From Bdellovibrio sp. (GTDB taxonomy: Bacteria; Bdellovibrionota; Bacteriovoracia; Bacteriovoracales; Bacteriovoracaceae): a DNA stretch of 52,478 bases. The stretch lies in the NCBI GenBank assembly GCA_020720455.1, contig DYOQ01000009.1, forward strand, positions 1-52,478, read 5' to 3'. The notes beneath the pieces are model-generated. The model worked only from the letters and a program-made list of their open reading frames with translations. It was not told where the DNA came from and did not search any database. Every line of letters starts with the position of its first letter. The first letter of the stretch is position 1. A program made the translations under genes and the position numbers. This document shows positions 33,963-42,831 of this stretch, in pieces.

Positions 33963-34080
33963 TCATTTTTTGTATTTGCAGCATACAGCTTGCTCTCGTG
34001 AGGATTCAACAATCTCATTAATCTGCTCCATTGCACGAATAACTCTATCTATCGATTTATTTCCATGATCGGAGACTTCC
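33963..34080 (-). pseudogene. Possible remnant resembling a chemoreceptor signalling helix
   Basis: A minus-strand open stretch in a different frame from the neighbouring gene ends at a stop at 33963. From a CTG at about 34080 it reads about 39 residues including SIDRVIRAMEQINEIVESS and REQA, a heptad-like helix reminiscent of methyl-accepting chemotaxis protein cytoplasmic domains. From the internal ATG at 34031 only 22 residues would be made. It could be a decayed gene end or chance. No other part of a receptor is seen nearby. Confidence 0.2.
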
Positions 34081-34924
34081 AGATAAATTCAGGAATTATA
34101 AACAGATCAGTTCCACACCAAGCAGGAAGCTCACTTGTTCTTTTTTCCGACAAAAGTAGTCCACTTATTGACATCAAGAACGCATCAAAATAGCGCTGGT
34201 TTTTAGCAATAGAATTCAAATCGTGATCATAGATGAAAATGTTAAAATTTTTTTCAAGTTTTTCTATAATATTTAATCTAGCACTATCAACACCATCAAA
34301 ACTACTTAATCCTAAAACTTCTCTATTATTTAAAATTTTTTGTCTTAATAACTCAATTAATAAAATTTTATTATCCGCTTCAGCAATCTTAACTCTACTT
34401 GAAATCATCCTTTCAATAAAATTAAACCTTGAGAAAACTATGTACGAAGAGTGGCCGAATGAATTAAATGAAGAATTAAAAAAATCTAATAACTGATCGT
34501 AGTAATTATTCCAAATATAGAAATCAATCCCTCTGTTCCAATATGGAACAAACCCTTTTTTCAATTTCCGTTTAAACGATTTAGTCAATCTTTCACTACT
34601 GTCACTATTTTCTAGCAACGTTTTAATTTGAGATGTAACAATCTTAACATTTTCAACACTGCAACTAGCAATACCGGAACACACTTCTTTACAACCATGA
34701 CATGGGGGAAACGTTCGTGGAAAATCAACTGTAAGTATATCTATCCCTTTATTTTCAATCCATTTAGCAACTACAATATCATCATCTTTATTCTTAGCAC
34801 TACCGCTATCGTAAAACTCACTAACAACCCAACGATTATTCTCTTGATAAAATTCTAAAAGGCAAAAGCAAAAATTACTTTTGTGTCCACCTCTAAAACT
34901 TAAACCAGCTATCTTTCTATCCAC
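34049..34924 (-). CDS. Hypothetical protein, about 291 residues
   Basis: I do not assign a family. The N terminus MDRKIAGLSFRGGHKSNFCF and the acidic DILTVDFPRTFPP near residue 75 loosely recall RNase H-like proteins such as DUF429, but this is weak. A Cys-rich part follows (PPCHGCKEVCSGIASC). No signal peptide or transmembrane helix is visible. The frame opens at a TTG at 34954 inside the GHMP kinase gene; the GTG at 34924, four bases after that gene's stop and behind GCGAG, is the more likely start. It is the last gene of the DHH-GHMP-hypothetical unit. Confidence 0.6.
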   Translation of the reverse strand: MDRKIAGLSFRGGHKSNFCFCLLEFYQENNRWVVSEFYDSGSAKNKDDDIVVAKWIENKGIDILTVDFPRTFPPCHGCKEVCSGIASCSVENVKIVTSQIKTLLENSDSSERLTKSFKRKLKKGFVPYWNRGIDFYIWNNYYDQLLDFFNSSFNSFGHSSYIVFSRFNFIERMISSRVKIAEADNKILLIELLRQKILNNREVLGLSSFDGVDSARLNIIEKLEKNFNIFIYDHDLNSIAKNQRYFDAFLMSISGLLLSEKRTSELPAWCGTDLFIIPEFIWKSPIMEINR

Positions 34925-34928
34925 AAAT

Positions 34929-35960
34929 TCACTCGCTAATTGGTGAACAAACAAGAAACTCTAAATGTTTCATATAAGCAGTATTGATATGCTCTATCAC
35001 TTTACTTCGATGTTTTTTTTCATGTACAAGAAGAAAGCACCCACCACCACCAGCACCACACGCTTTCATTCCAACGCTAATGCCATCACCTCTAATATCG
35101 CCAACCAATTTTCTCATTCTGTCAGTAATGATTCCAGGAAAAAGCCTCTCTCTTGCTTCACCCTCTCTTACAACGAACTCGCAAATATCTTGATAATTTC
35201 TATTCTTAATTGCGAGGTATGTTTCTTGAGACAGTTTTGCAATTTGAGTTAATCCACTAATGACATTCTTATCTTTATCAAAAAATCTTTTATATACTTC
35301 CCAATTATTAATTCCAGATAACCTATTTTCGCCTGAAAAAACAAGCGTCATACCATCTTCTAGGACATGCTTAAGCTCTTCAGAATAAAGCTGATCAACC
35401 TCAATCTTTCTTGCTTTTGGAAGTAAGGCCAGTACGCCTCCATAAAGCGCAGGGTAGTAGTCTTGGTAACCAGCAGGGCCACAGTTGAGCATCTTACCTT
35501 CTAAGGCATTGACCGCTTTTATCATCTCTTCCCTACTCATCCCAATTTTCTTCCAATCATTTAAAGCAGACATTAGTGTCACACCCATCGCCGACGAACC
35601 GCCGAGACCGGCTCCAGGGGGAGAGCCAGACGTAAGAGAGATAGTAACTCCACTATCTACTCCAACTTCTTTTAAGATAAGGGCCATAAATTTTAAGTTT
35701 CCAAAAAAATCACCATTTAAATTTTTATCTGAAAAATCTGATGAGTTATAACTGTTTTTTGTTCCGTAATCTTCTGAAATAATTTCAACACCTTTAAACT
35801 CTACTTCTTCAATTACTACTCTAGCTTTTAGCGATGTTGCCAAATTCAACGTTACGACATCTGGTATTATTAAATTAATTGGTGGCAAATCGATTGTTCC
35901 ACCAAGCAGATCAACTCTAACACTTCCCTCTTTAATCACTCGTTTCATAATTTTTTTCAT
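34929..35960 (-). CDS. GHMP-family sugar kinase (HddA-like)
   Basis: A 343-residue GHMP kinase: N-terminal strand SVRVDLLGGTIDLPP, ATP-binding motif GSPPGAGLGGSSAMG near residue 113, and the C-terminal glycine-rich motif ACGAGGGGCFLLVHE. The overall layout resembles D-glycero-D-manno-heptose 7-phosphate kinase HddA and fucokinase-like sugar kinases; the exact substrate is not fixed by the sequence. No strong ribosome site precedes the ATG at 35960. It starts 15 bases after the DHH phosphoesterase gene and ends four bases before the next gene, so the three are probably one transcript. Confidence 0.82.
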   Translation of the reverse strand: MKKIMKRVIKEGSVRVDLLGGTIDLPPINLIIPDVVTLNLATSLKARVVIEEVEFKGVEIISEDYGTKNSYNSSDFSDKNLNGDFFGNLKFMALILKEVGVDSGVTISLTSGSPPGAGLGGSSAMGVTLMSALNDWKKIGMSREEMIKAVNALEGKMLNCGPAGYQDYYPALYGGVLALLPKARKIEVDQLYSEELKHVLEDGMTLVFSGENRLSGINNWEVYKRFFDKDKNVISGLTQIAKLSQETYLAIKNRNYQDICEFVVREGEARERLFPGIITDRMRKLVGDIRGDGISVGMKACGAGGGGCFLLVHEKKHRSKVIEHINTAYMKHLEFLVCSPISE

Positions 35961-35975
35961 CTACATAAGATGACA

Positions 35976-36950
35976 TTAATTTAGAATTTTTTCAAGCTTT
36001 GAGATGATATTAGTCTCTACCTGTTTCAAACTTCCTTCAATGATAGTGGCCGCAGAGTGATCATGTCCACCTCCACCTAATGCTTGAGCAATTAGTCCAA
36101 CATCGATATCACCTGCTGATCTAAAACTAATCTTGACATGCTTACCAGACTCTCTAAACATACAAACAACTTTAACTCCATCGAGAACAAGCAAATAATT
36201 AACAAACGCGTGCGTATCCTCACTATCAACTCCAAACCTAATCATATCTTTCTCTTTCACACTTACCCACGCAATTTTTCCATTTTTAGTTGCACTTGCG
36301 CTACTAAGTAAAATCCCAAGCAGTTGGAGATATGGCAATTTCTTTGCTCCATAAATTAAATTATAAGCAACAGGAGGCTCAACTCCGACATCGAGAAAAT
36401 CACCAAGCAAACGATGAGTTGCACCAGATACTGTCGGATATCTAAAGCTACTAGTATCAATTAAAATAGCAGTATAGAGAGGAAGTGCCATCTCTTTATC
36501 AAACTTAACCCCAAGTTCACTAATCAAATTCCCAACCAGTTCACCTGTTGCTGACATAGATGTATCTATGCAATGAATTGCTGCAACCTCCTTAGGTGCA
36601 GGGTGATGATCAATGTATAAAAAATTTTGAGCAGTCGCCGCAATCCCTTGCATTTTAGTACCGATCCTACTGTTTGAGCAGGTATCTACTATAATAAAAA
36701 GATCTATCTCTTTATTCTTCCTATTTAAATATTCATCTGATGAAATAATTATATTACTTGAATCAAGATACTTATATCTATCCATCAACCCAGACTCATT
36801 TACACAAATTGCCTGCTTACCAAGTCGATTAAGTGATATCCCTAATGCAACCTGACTACCAATACCGTCGGCATCTGGAGGAAAATGGGTGGTAATTACT
36901 ATGCGATTGGCGGCCCGCAACATTTTAAGCGCTAATTTATGGTTACTCAT
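35976..36950 (-). CDS. nrnA: DHH/DHHA1 phosphoesterase, NrnA-like (oligoribonuclease / pAp phosphatase)
   Basis: NrnA-type enzymes degrade short oligonucleotides and 3',5'-bisphosphate nucleotides. Metal-binding motifs are in order: HFPPDADGIGSQ near residue 21, IIVDTCSNSRIG, YIDHHPAPKE, and the DHHA1 motif LGGGGHDHSAATI near residue 290. At 324 residues it matches the family. Asp and His ligands are intact. It is the first gene of a three-gene minus-strand group and diverges from the ABC operon. Confidence 0.88.
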   Translation of the reverse strand: MSNHKLALKMLRAANRIVITTHFPPDADGIGSQVALGISLNRLGKQAICVNESGLMDRYKYLDSSNIIISSDEYLNRKNKEIDLFIIVDTCSNSRIGTKMQGIAATAQNFLYIDHHPAPKEVAAIHCIDTSMSATGELVGNLISELGVKFDKEMALPLYTAILIDTSSFRYPTVSGATHRLLGDFLDVGVEPPVAYNLIYGAKKLPYLQLLGILLSSASATKNGKIAWVSVKEKDMIRFGVDSEDTHAFVNYLLVLDGVKVVCMFRESGKHVKISFRSAGDIDVGLIAQALGGGGHDHSAATIIEGSLKQVETNIISKLEKILN

Positions 36951-37016
36951 AAAACACTTATCGGTTCAAATACTCTTCGCTTTAAGTAACCTTTTTGATA
37001 CATTATTCTATATAGA

Positions 37017-37054
37017 ACTATCTCACCAAGCTTGACCATTTTAGTTGAGATAGT
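37017..37054. promoter_or_regulatory. Inverted repeat in the leader of the Gld-like ABC operon
   Basis: ACTATCTCA at 37017-37025 and TGAGATAGT at 37046-37054 form a perfect 9-bp inverted repeat with a 20-base loop, ending 17 bases before the ATG. TATTCT and TATAGA just upstream could be -10 elements but no firm -35 was found. It may be a leader stem or an operator. Confidence 0.45.
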
Positions 37055-37071
37055 AAGTTTTAGGAGAGCTT

Positions 37072-37833
37072 ATGGATAATGCTATTGAATTAGTTAACGT
37101 CACAAAAGAGTACCCTTTAGTAAGGGCACTTGATAACCTCTCGTTTAGCGTGAAAAAAAATAGTGTTCATGGCTTTATTGGCCCAAATGGGGCAGGAAAA
37201 TCTACAACGATGAAAATTATTTCTGGCGTGACAAGAGCAACCAGTGGAAGCTTATATCTTTTTGGTGAAGAAATTACTCAAAAAAATAGAAAAAAATATT
37301 CCATCGGATACCTTCCTGAAAATCCCCCTCTTTATATGAATATGCAAGTAGACGAGTATCTTTACTTTGTTGCTAAACTTTGGAAGATAAGTAAAGATAA
37401 CATAGCAACAAGTATTAACCGTGTTATTGAAACTTGCTCACTATCAAATGTTACAAAACGAATAATCGGAAATTTATCAAAAGGTTTCAAGCAAAGAGTT
37501 GGACTGGCACAAGCGTTAATTCACAATCCGTCAATCATAATTTTGGATGAACCAATGTCTGGCCTTGACCCAAAATCAATTAGTGAAATAAGACATTTAA
37601 TTAAATCTCTTGCAATGAACCACACTGTTCTTTTTTCTACTCATCAGCTTCACGACGTTGCGATGATTTGTGGCCACATCTCTATTGTTAATAACGGACA
37701 GATAGTTAAGAACGATAAAGTAAGTGATATTCAAGGTGACCTAAATACAAATCAAAATATCACTGGTGAACTCGAACTACTGTTTAACCAATTAACAAAT
37801 GATCAAGGGGCAATCCATGATTTCATTCGGTAA
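37072..37833 (+). CDS. ABC transporter ATP-binding protein (GldA-like)
   Basis: A 253-residue ABC ATPase with Walker A GFIGPNGAGKSTTMK near residue 33, signature LSKGFKQRVGLAQAL, Walker B SIIILDEPMSGLDP and switch His in LFSTHQLHDV. It is of the ABC-2 export or gliding (GldA) kind. It overlaps the permease gene, which together with the following GldG-like and DUF4340 proteins forms a four-gene unit. AGGAG precedes the ATG. The transported substrate, if any, is unknown. Confidence 0.92.
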   Translation: MDNAIELVNVTKEYPLVRALDNLSFSVKKNSVHGFIGPNGAGKSTTMKIISGVTRATSGSLYLFGEEITQKNRKKYSIGYLPENPPLYMNMQVDEYLYFVAKLWKISKDNIATSINRVIETCSLSNVTKRIIGNLSKGFKQRVGLAQALIHNPSIIILDEPMSGLDPKSISEIRHLIKSLAMNHTVLFSTHQLHDVAMICGHISIVNNGQIVKNDKVSDIQGDLNTNQNITGELELLFNQLTNDQGAIHDFIR

Positions 37834-38560
37834 TATCTTTATTTTAACAAAAAAAGAGCTCAAAAGTTATTTTCTTTCTCCATTAATTTATATTGTGGCA
37901 GCTCTATTTACTTTAATTGTTGGCTGGCTTTTCTTTAACTATTTAATCATCGCCAAACAGGTTGAGCACTCCTCTATTACAGATACCGTCATCGTTCCAA
38001 TTTTTGGAAATTTAAATTTTCTTTTTTTATTAATCGCTCCTATTACAACGATGGGTGTTTTTACTGAAGAGTATAAAAATAATACAATGGATCTGTTGCA
38101 CATTTCAAAAGTAAACGATTTAGATATCGTTTTAAGTAAGCTAATTGCTTCTGTTTTTTCAAATCTTTTTTTATTACTACTAACACTAATTCTACCAATT
38201 ATTCTATTCTTTTCCGGCCATAGCGACTGGGGCATTTTCATCTCTTGCTATTTTGGGATGATCCTTTCAATTTTTTGTTACTGCTCTGTCGGAGTGTTTA
38301 CTTCTTCAATCTCAAAAAACCAGATTGTCGCCTCATTTTTAACATTCTTTTTACTCTTTGGATTAATGCTTTTTGCGCTTGCCGCGAACGCTACTGATAA
38401 CCAGATGGTTGCTGAGTTCATTCGTTATTTAGGAATAACTTTTCACTATCAAGGCTTTGCTCGTGGAGCAATACGCAACTACGATGTCGTTTATTATCTA
38501 ACATTCCCAATCTTCTTTATTTTTCTAACTTATAAACGTTTAGATGCAAGGAACTGGTAA
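37817..38560 (+). CDS. ABC-2 type permease (GldF-like)
   Basis: A 247-residue integral membrane protein with six likely helices, starting FILTKKELKSYFLSPLIYIV, the typical cytoplasmic lead into helix 1 of ABC-2/GldF permeases, and later ITTMGVFTEEYKNNTMDLL. The frame is open from an ATG at 37799, but the ATG at 37817 has AAGGGG upstream and gives the family N terminus. It overlaps the ATPase gene by 17 bases and is followed after two bases by the GldG-like gene. Confidence 0.88.
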   Translation: MISFGNIFILTKKELKSYFLSPLIYIVAALFTLIVGWLFFNYLIIAKQVEHSSITDTVIVPIFGNLNFLFLLIAPITTMGVFTEEYKNNTMDLLHISKVNDLDIVLSKLIASVFSNLFLLLLTLILPIILFFSGHSDWGIFISCYFGMILSIFCYCSVGVFTSSISKNQIVASFLTFFLLFGLMLFALAANATDNQMVAEFIRYLGITFHYQGFARGAIRNYDVVYYLTFPIFFIFLTYKRLDARNW

Positions 38561-38562
38561 GC

Positions 38563-40110
38563 ATGAAGCAATGGTATAAAAAACTGCTAATTACTCTCAA
38601 TATAGTTTTATATTTTGTGACAATAGCTATCTGGATCTCAATCCCAGATGAATTAACCCTAAATATTAGCACGACACTCTTTGCATTAACGATGACTATA
38701 GTCCTAATGATTCTTTACAAGGCAGACTTGAAAAAATATTACGATTCGACCCAGTTTGCAGGAATAGTTAACACTTTCATTGCGTCATCACTTTTGCTCT
38801 GTCTCATTGGCGCCACGAACTATATATTTTATAAAAAACCCGCGCAACTCGACCTTTCTCTTAATAAATCAAACTCTCTTAGCGACAAATCAAAAAAAAT
38901 ATTGGCCAGCATGAAAGATAATTTAAGCTTTAAACTGTTTGCTACAAAAGATGATGGGCAAGCAGTCATTGCGCTATTAGATGTATATAAACTCAGTAAG
39001 CCTGATATTAGAATTGAATTTGTAGACATAGATCTGCATCCAGAAGAAGTTAAAGCAAATAATATCACAAGATCCATGACAGTTCTAGCAAGCTACCGAG
39101 GACGAACTGTCTCGCTTTATGCTAGTAGCGAACTTGCGATCACCAATAAACTTATCGAGCTAAACCGAAAAGAAAAAGTTGTAATATATTACACAACAAA
39201 CCATCAGGAACTAGATCTAAACAGCGACAAAGAGACCGGTGGCGTTGAGCTATTCAAAGAGATTAAAAATAACCTCATTGATCTTCGGCCATTAAATTTG
39301 CTTACAACTAGCACAGTCCCAGGTGATGGAACCATTCTTATGATTCTTGGCCCAAAAACAAATTTTCAAAAAAATGAAGTCACAACTGTCGATTCATTTC
39401 TAGAAAAAGGGGGGAAATTAGTAATCGCACTTGATCCGGACATCAAAGAAAACACAAATCAACTACTAAGAAAAATGCTGAATAAATTTGAAATCTCTAT
39501 TTCAAATAGTGTCGTAATCGATACAAAAAAGTATGTTAACGGATCAAATGGAACTGTTCCAATTACTGATGTATATGACAATGCTCATCCAATAACACAA
39601 GAGTTCACAGGAACAACTTTTTTCCCACTAACCTCTGCCATTACAAGAGTTGATAGCGACAAAAAAATTGGTATATTTAAATCTGTGGCACTATCTTCAC
39701 CTTTTCCAGGAAGCTGGCAAGAGAATTCCCTCAAGGAGCTATTAAACGGGCAAGTAACTTTTCAGAATGAGAGTGACCAACCAGGCCCAATTTGCATGAT
39801 GGGTTCATGGCAAGAGGTTTCAAGTGATCAAAACAAACCAAGAGCAAGAATCATCGCTTTTGGCACTTCGCAACTAGTTTCTAATGCGTATAAAAACTAT
39901 AGCAGTAACATAATACTATTTACCAACAGCATCTCTTGGCTAATGGATGACCTATACTTAATCTCACTAGATACGCCAACGATGAAAGCAAATACCGTCT
40001 ATATAAGCGCGCCTCAAATCAGAACTATTTTTTATTTTTCTGTAGTTTTTGGCCCACTTATTTTAGCAATCATTTCCTTTATCTCGTACAAGAGACGGGC
40101 CATTGGATGA
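38563..40110 (+). CDS. GldG-like ABC transporter auxiliary protein
   Basis: A 515-residue protein with three N-terminal helices (about residues 10-30, 34-52, 66-86), a large periplasmic region and a C-terminal helix (near 488-508). SLNKSNSLSDKSKKILASM, VVIYYTTNHQELDL and LEKGGKLVIALDPD follow the GldG / ABC_transp_aux pattern, a glutamine-amidotransferase-like fold without catalytic residues. In gliding Bacteroidetes GldA, GldF and GldG form one complex; here the same trio is present outside that setting. Four-base overlap with the next gene. Confidence 0.85.
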   Translation: MKQWYKKLLITLNIVLYFVTIAIWISIPDELTLNISTTLFALTMTIVLMILYKADLKKYYDSTQFAGIVNTFIASSLLLCLIGATNYIFYKKPAQLDLSLNKSNSLSDKSKKILASMKDNLSFKLFATKDDGQAVIALLDVYKLSKPDIRIEFVDIDLHPEEVKANNITRSMTVLASYRGRTVSLYASSELAITNKLIELNRKEKVVIYYTTNHQELDLNSDKETGGVELFKEIKNNLIDLRPLNLLTTSTVPGDGTILMILGPKTNFQKNEVTTVDSFLEKGGKLVIALDPDIKENTNQLLRKMLNKFEISISNSVVIDTKKYVNGSNGTVPITDVYDNAHPITQEFTGTTFFPLTSAITRVDSDKKIGIFKSVALSSPFPGSWQENSLKELLNGQVTFQNESDQPGPICMMGSWQEVSSDQNKPRARIIAFGTSQLVSNAYKNYSSNIILFTNSISWLMDDLYLISLDTPTMKANTVYISAPQIRTIFYFSVVFGPLILAIISFISYKRRAIG

Positions 40111-40673
40111 AACTCAATCTTATTTTAGCTGCAACTCTTACCTTCCTTATTTTGGGAGTCTACTATTTTATAGAGTTACCTGAGCGGGAACTTCAAAATA
40201 GATCTTACGAAATTGAAAATATTTTTTCTTATAATAAAGATGATGTTATCTCCTCATTTAAGACTTCAAATCTCGATGTGGTTAAAAATGGTGAAAAGTT
40301 TTTTATAACTAGTGAAAATAAATTTGCAGATGAAAAAAAAATCAACACTACTTTAGAGTTTCTACAAAATATCAGGGCCAGAAGAATGATAGAAGGAGAA
40401 ATTGACGAAGCAAAATTTTTTACTAACAAAGAAATTTTTTTTACTTTTAAGTTTTCCAACGGAAATGAAATCACCTATACCATCGGTAACAAGCTTGACT
40501 ATGCTGACGAATTTTATCTACAAATTTCAGACAAAACAGTAACGAAGACAGTCATAGCTTACAACTCCATGCCTGGAATTATTCTAGATGGAAACACTGA
40601 CATGCAATACAACAAACTTCTCGCACTTTTAAAACTTACCAATAAAGAATTAATTATCTCACAAAACCCTTAA
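40107..40673 (+). CDS. DUF4340-like membrane-anchored protein
   Basis: A 188-residue protein with one N-terminal transmembrane helix (LILAATLTFLILGVYYFIEL) and a periplasmic part containing VVKNGEKFFITSENKFADE and INTTLEFLQNIRARRMIEG, which corresponds to one repeat of DUF4340. It is shorter than the DUF4340 protein at 25957. ATGA overlap with the GldG-like gene makes it the fourth member of that operon. Its stop lies inside the 3' end of a minus-strand small gene, giving a 15-base convergent overlap. Confidence 0.75.
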   Translation: MKLNLILAATLTFLILGVYYFIELPERELQNRSYEIENIFSYNKDDVISSFKTSNLDVVKNGEKFFITSENKFADEKKINTTLEFLQNIRARRMIEGEIDEAKFFTNKEIFFTFKFSNGNEITYTIGNKLDYADEFYLQISDKTVTKTVIAYNSMPGIILDGNTDMQYNKLLALLKLTNKELIISQNP

Positions 40674-40892
40674 AATTTTCTTCACCTCATCTTTTGTCTT
40701 ATAAAGTTTCTTCTTTAATTTTTTTTGATCCACCATCTTTCTCCAGTCACTAACCTCGTCATGTCCTTTTTTCATTAAATCTTTCTGGCCATTCTCTTCG
40801 CCCATCGATTTGACTGGATCAATTACATTATCAAGTTTGATATCACTTGGTTGTTGTAATGGTGAAAGTAGGGCCTTTATATTTAAACTCAT
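40659..40892 (-). CDS. Small lysine-rich hypothetical protein, 77 residues
   Basis: A short basic protein with no recognised domain. The second half is a charged, probably helical stretch (LKKKLYKTKDEVKKIL). It lies 40 bases downstream of another small basic gene on the same strand, so the two may be co-transcribed. No clear ribosome site precedes the ATG, which lowers confidence. Confidence 0.4.
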   Translation of the reverse strand: MSLNIKALLSPLQQPSDIKLDNVIDPVKSMGEENGQKDLMKKGHDEVSDWRKMVDQKKLKKKLYKTKDEVKKILRVL

Positions 40893-40932
40893 GAGAAGAG
40901 TTTAACACAACAAGAAACAATAGGTGACAATA

Positions 40933-41280
40933 TTACTCTTCCAATATTTTTTGCAACACCTGCTGCTCATTTGGATTAAATGAAAAGCCACCTGTAGACA
41001 ACATCTTACGCAACTTTCCTTTGGTTTCATCGCTATTAGGATCATTAGATTTAATATCAGTGATAAAAGGGTTCTCGGAATGATTTTTTGTGGAAGAGAT
41101 GTCATTTTCTGCTGTTTTTTTGCCCACTTTTGTTTGCTCTTTTAACTTAATCTTCTCTCTGATCTCACTCTTGGACATTTCACGATTCTTTGACCGATTT
41201 GATTCTTTACTTGAAGCATCCTTTTTACTCTCAACTTTGGTTGGTATTTTTACACTCAAATTTTCAGATAAAATTCTCAT
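40933..41280 (-). CDS. Hypothetical charged, low-complexity protein, 115 residues
   Basis: A strongly charged protein rich in Lys, Ser and Glu, probably disordered in residues 15-90, with a more ordered C-terminal end (GGFSFNPNEQQVLQKILEE). No signal peptide or membrane segment. The ATG has AGGTGGAG at good spacing, which supports it as a real gene. It diverges from the HAD hydrolase gene. Function unknown. Confidence 0.55.
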   Translation of the reverse strand: MRILSENLSVKIPTKVESKKDASSKESNRSKNREMSKSEIREKIKLKEQTKVGKKTAENDISSTKNHSENPFITDIKSNDPNSDETKGKLRKMLSTGGFSFNPNEQQVLQKILEE

Positions 41281-41338
41281 AATGACTCCACCTGAATATA
41301 TTGTACAATCAAAATATAAAAATTTTTAGGCGGTAAAA

Positions 41339-41986
41339 TTGATTACACCGAAAAACTTAATTTACTCAAACCATCCAGGTGAGCACCCTCTCCCCCCTAA
41401 GGCCGAGTGTGTCCTTTTTGATTTAGATGGAACAATTATCAATAGTGAGCACATTCATGCTCAAGCTCTTGCAAAAATTATATCGAGCACGCTCAAGCAA
41501 ACTATAGCTCTTCAACAACTAGAAGCTAAGTTTAAAGGTTATAACGATATTGACGTTTATAACTCATTAGAGCTAAAAAATATCTTACCCTTAGATCAAT
41601 TCATTGAATCAAAAAATAAAGCAATTTCACAAATAATCGAAACTTACTCTCTTTTGGATATAGAAAAAATCATGGCCCCACATATTCGCAACTATTTAAT
41701 CAAACTTAACAATGAAAAACTTAAAGTTGGACTTGTCTCTGCCAGTGAAAAAGATGTCATTATAAACATACTTAAAAAATGTGAAATTATTAACCAGTTT
41801 AAAGTGATAGTTTCCAGAGAATCAACCGCACTTTCCAAACCATCACCATCTCCATATTTTATGGCAATGAGACTTTTTGATGTAACTACTAATAAAACTG
41901 TTATCTTCGAAGACTCTGTAGCAGGTACTACCGCAGCAGTTAGAAGTGGCGCGACAGTATTTAATGTCAAATGGGCCAACAGGTAG
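41339..41986 (+). CDS. HAD-superfamily hydrolase (beta-phosphoglucomutase-like)
   Basis: A 215-residue HAD hydrolase with motif I VLFDLDGTIINSEH (Asp28, Asp30), motif II in VGLVSASEK, motif III Lys in LSKPSPSPYF and motif IV IFEDSVAGTTAA. The alpha-helical cap between residues 38 and 100 places it with subclass I beta-phosphoglucomutase or phosphoglycolate phosphatase-like proteins. The substrate is unknown. The start is TTG behind a strong AGGCGGT. No ATG alternative upstream of motif I is in frame. Confidence 0.87.
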   Translation: MITPKNLIYSNHPGEHPLPPKAECVLFDLDGTIINSEHIHAQALAKIISSTLKQTIALQQLEAKFKGYNDIDVYNSLELKNILPLDQFIESKNKAISQIIETYSLLDIEKIMAPHIRNYLIKLNNEKLKVGLVSASEKDVIINILKKCEIINQFKVIVSRESTALSKPSPSPYFMAMRLFDVTTNKTVIFEDSVAGTTAAVRSGATVFNVKWANR

Positions 41987-42062
41987 GCTCAAACAATACC
42001 AGATTAATTTGCTCAAGTTTTTTTAAATTATGACGAATAGATCATATATAGGTGGTGATGTC

Positions 42063-42197
42063 GTGAAAGAAATTTATCTACTTTTAGTTATTATTACTAT
42101 TTTGAAGTGTGTCTCATTCTATAAAGAACCACAGATGGCCTACAGTTATAAGAGCGTCAAAGAGGATATCAATAAGCACTACTCAAGCTATCCCTGA
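42063..42197 (+). CDS. Small putative lipoprotein or membrane peptide, 44 residues
   Basis: A short frame beginning GTG behind GGTGGTG reads MKEIYLLLVIITILKCVSF and then a polar tail of 25 residues. The N-terminal hydrophobic run followed by Leu-Lys-Cys resembles a short lipoprotein signal with Cys16. It ends inside the 3' end of the convergent PlsC gene, overlapping by 29 bases. No homologue is known to me, and the small size makes the call tentative. Confidence 0.35.
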   Translation: MKEIYLLLVIITILKCVSFYKEPQMAYSYKSVKEDINKHYSSYP

Positions 42198-42831
42198 TTT
42201 TTTCAATCTCTGACTTGATACAAGACATATTTTCATCAACTGAAATATTTTTATCTACATACCTCTCACCGCCAATTGTTACTGAAAAATTATGAGGCAG
42301 CACAAGAGGATCACCCTTAGGAAGCACTTTTGCTGACGATGAAACATATGTGGGCAAATATGGAATGTGAGATCGTTCTAATAAAACTCTGACGATTCCG
42401 CTCTTAAACTCTCTAATGTCACCGCTATTTGATCTTGTCCCTTCCGGAAAAATTACAAGACTCTTACCTTCATCCAACGCATTAATCATCAATTGTATTC
42501 CTATATTTTTATTCCCTTCTGCACCTAAATGATGCCTCTCAATTAATAACACATTTATAAATAGCTTAGACAAAAAAGCTTTCACCGTTGTTGATCCAAA
42601 ATAATCTTTTGCTGCAACAGGCATTACATTAGTCAAAAATTTTGCTGGTAAATTGGCCATAATAGCTCCAGTGTCAGCATGGGAGCTATGGTTTCCAGCT
42701 ATAATTACGAACTGTTTTAGCGCTTTAATTCTTTGTTTAGAATTAAACTCACACCCGATTATAAGTTTTAAAAAAGGGTACAAGACTATTTTGTAGCAAA
42801 TAAACAATATTAACCAATGGAATAATTTCAT
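42169..42831 (-). CDS. 1-acyl-sn-glycerol-3-phosphate acyltransferase-like (PlsC family)
   Basis: A 220-residue membrane-associated acyltransferase. Motif I is AGNHSSHADTGAI (His48, Asp53), motif III is VIFPEGTRSNSGDIREF near residue 128, and there is an N-terminal hydrophobic anchor. PlsC enzymes make phosphatidic acid. It overlaps the CdsA-like gene by four bases, so the pair would feed phosphatidate to CDP-diacylglycerol within the ynb-like lipid cluster. It may be an accessory copy rather than the housekeeping one. Confidence 0.88.
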   Translation of the reverse strand: MKLFHWLILFICYKIVLYPFLKLIIGCEFNSKQRIKALKQFVIIAGNHSSHADTGAIMANLPAKFLTNVMPVAAKDYFGSTTVKAFLSKLFINVLLIERHHLGAEGNKNIGIQLMINALDEGKSLVIFPEGTRSNSGDIREFKSGIVRVLLERSHIPYLPTYVSSSAKVLPKGDPLVLPHNFSVTIGGERYVDKNISVDENMSCIKSEIEKIRDSLSSAY

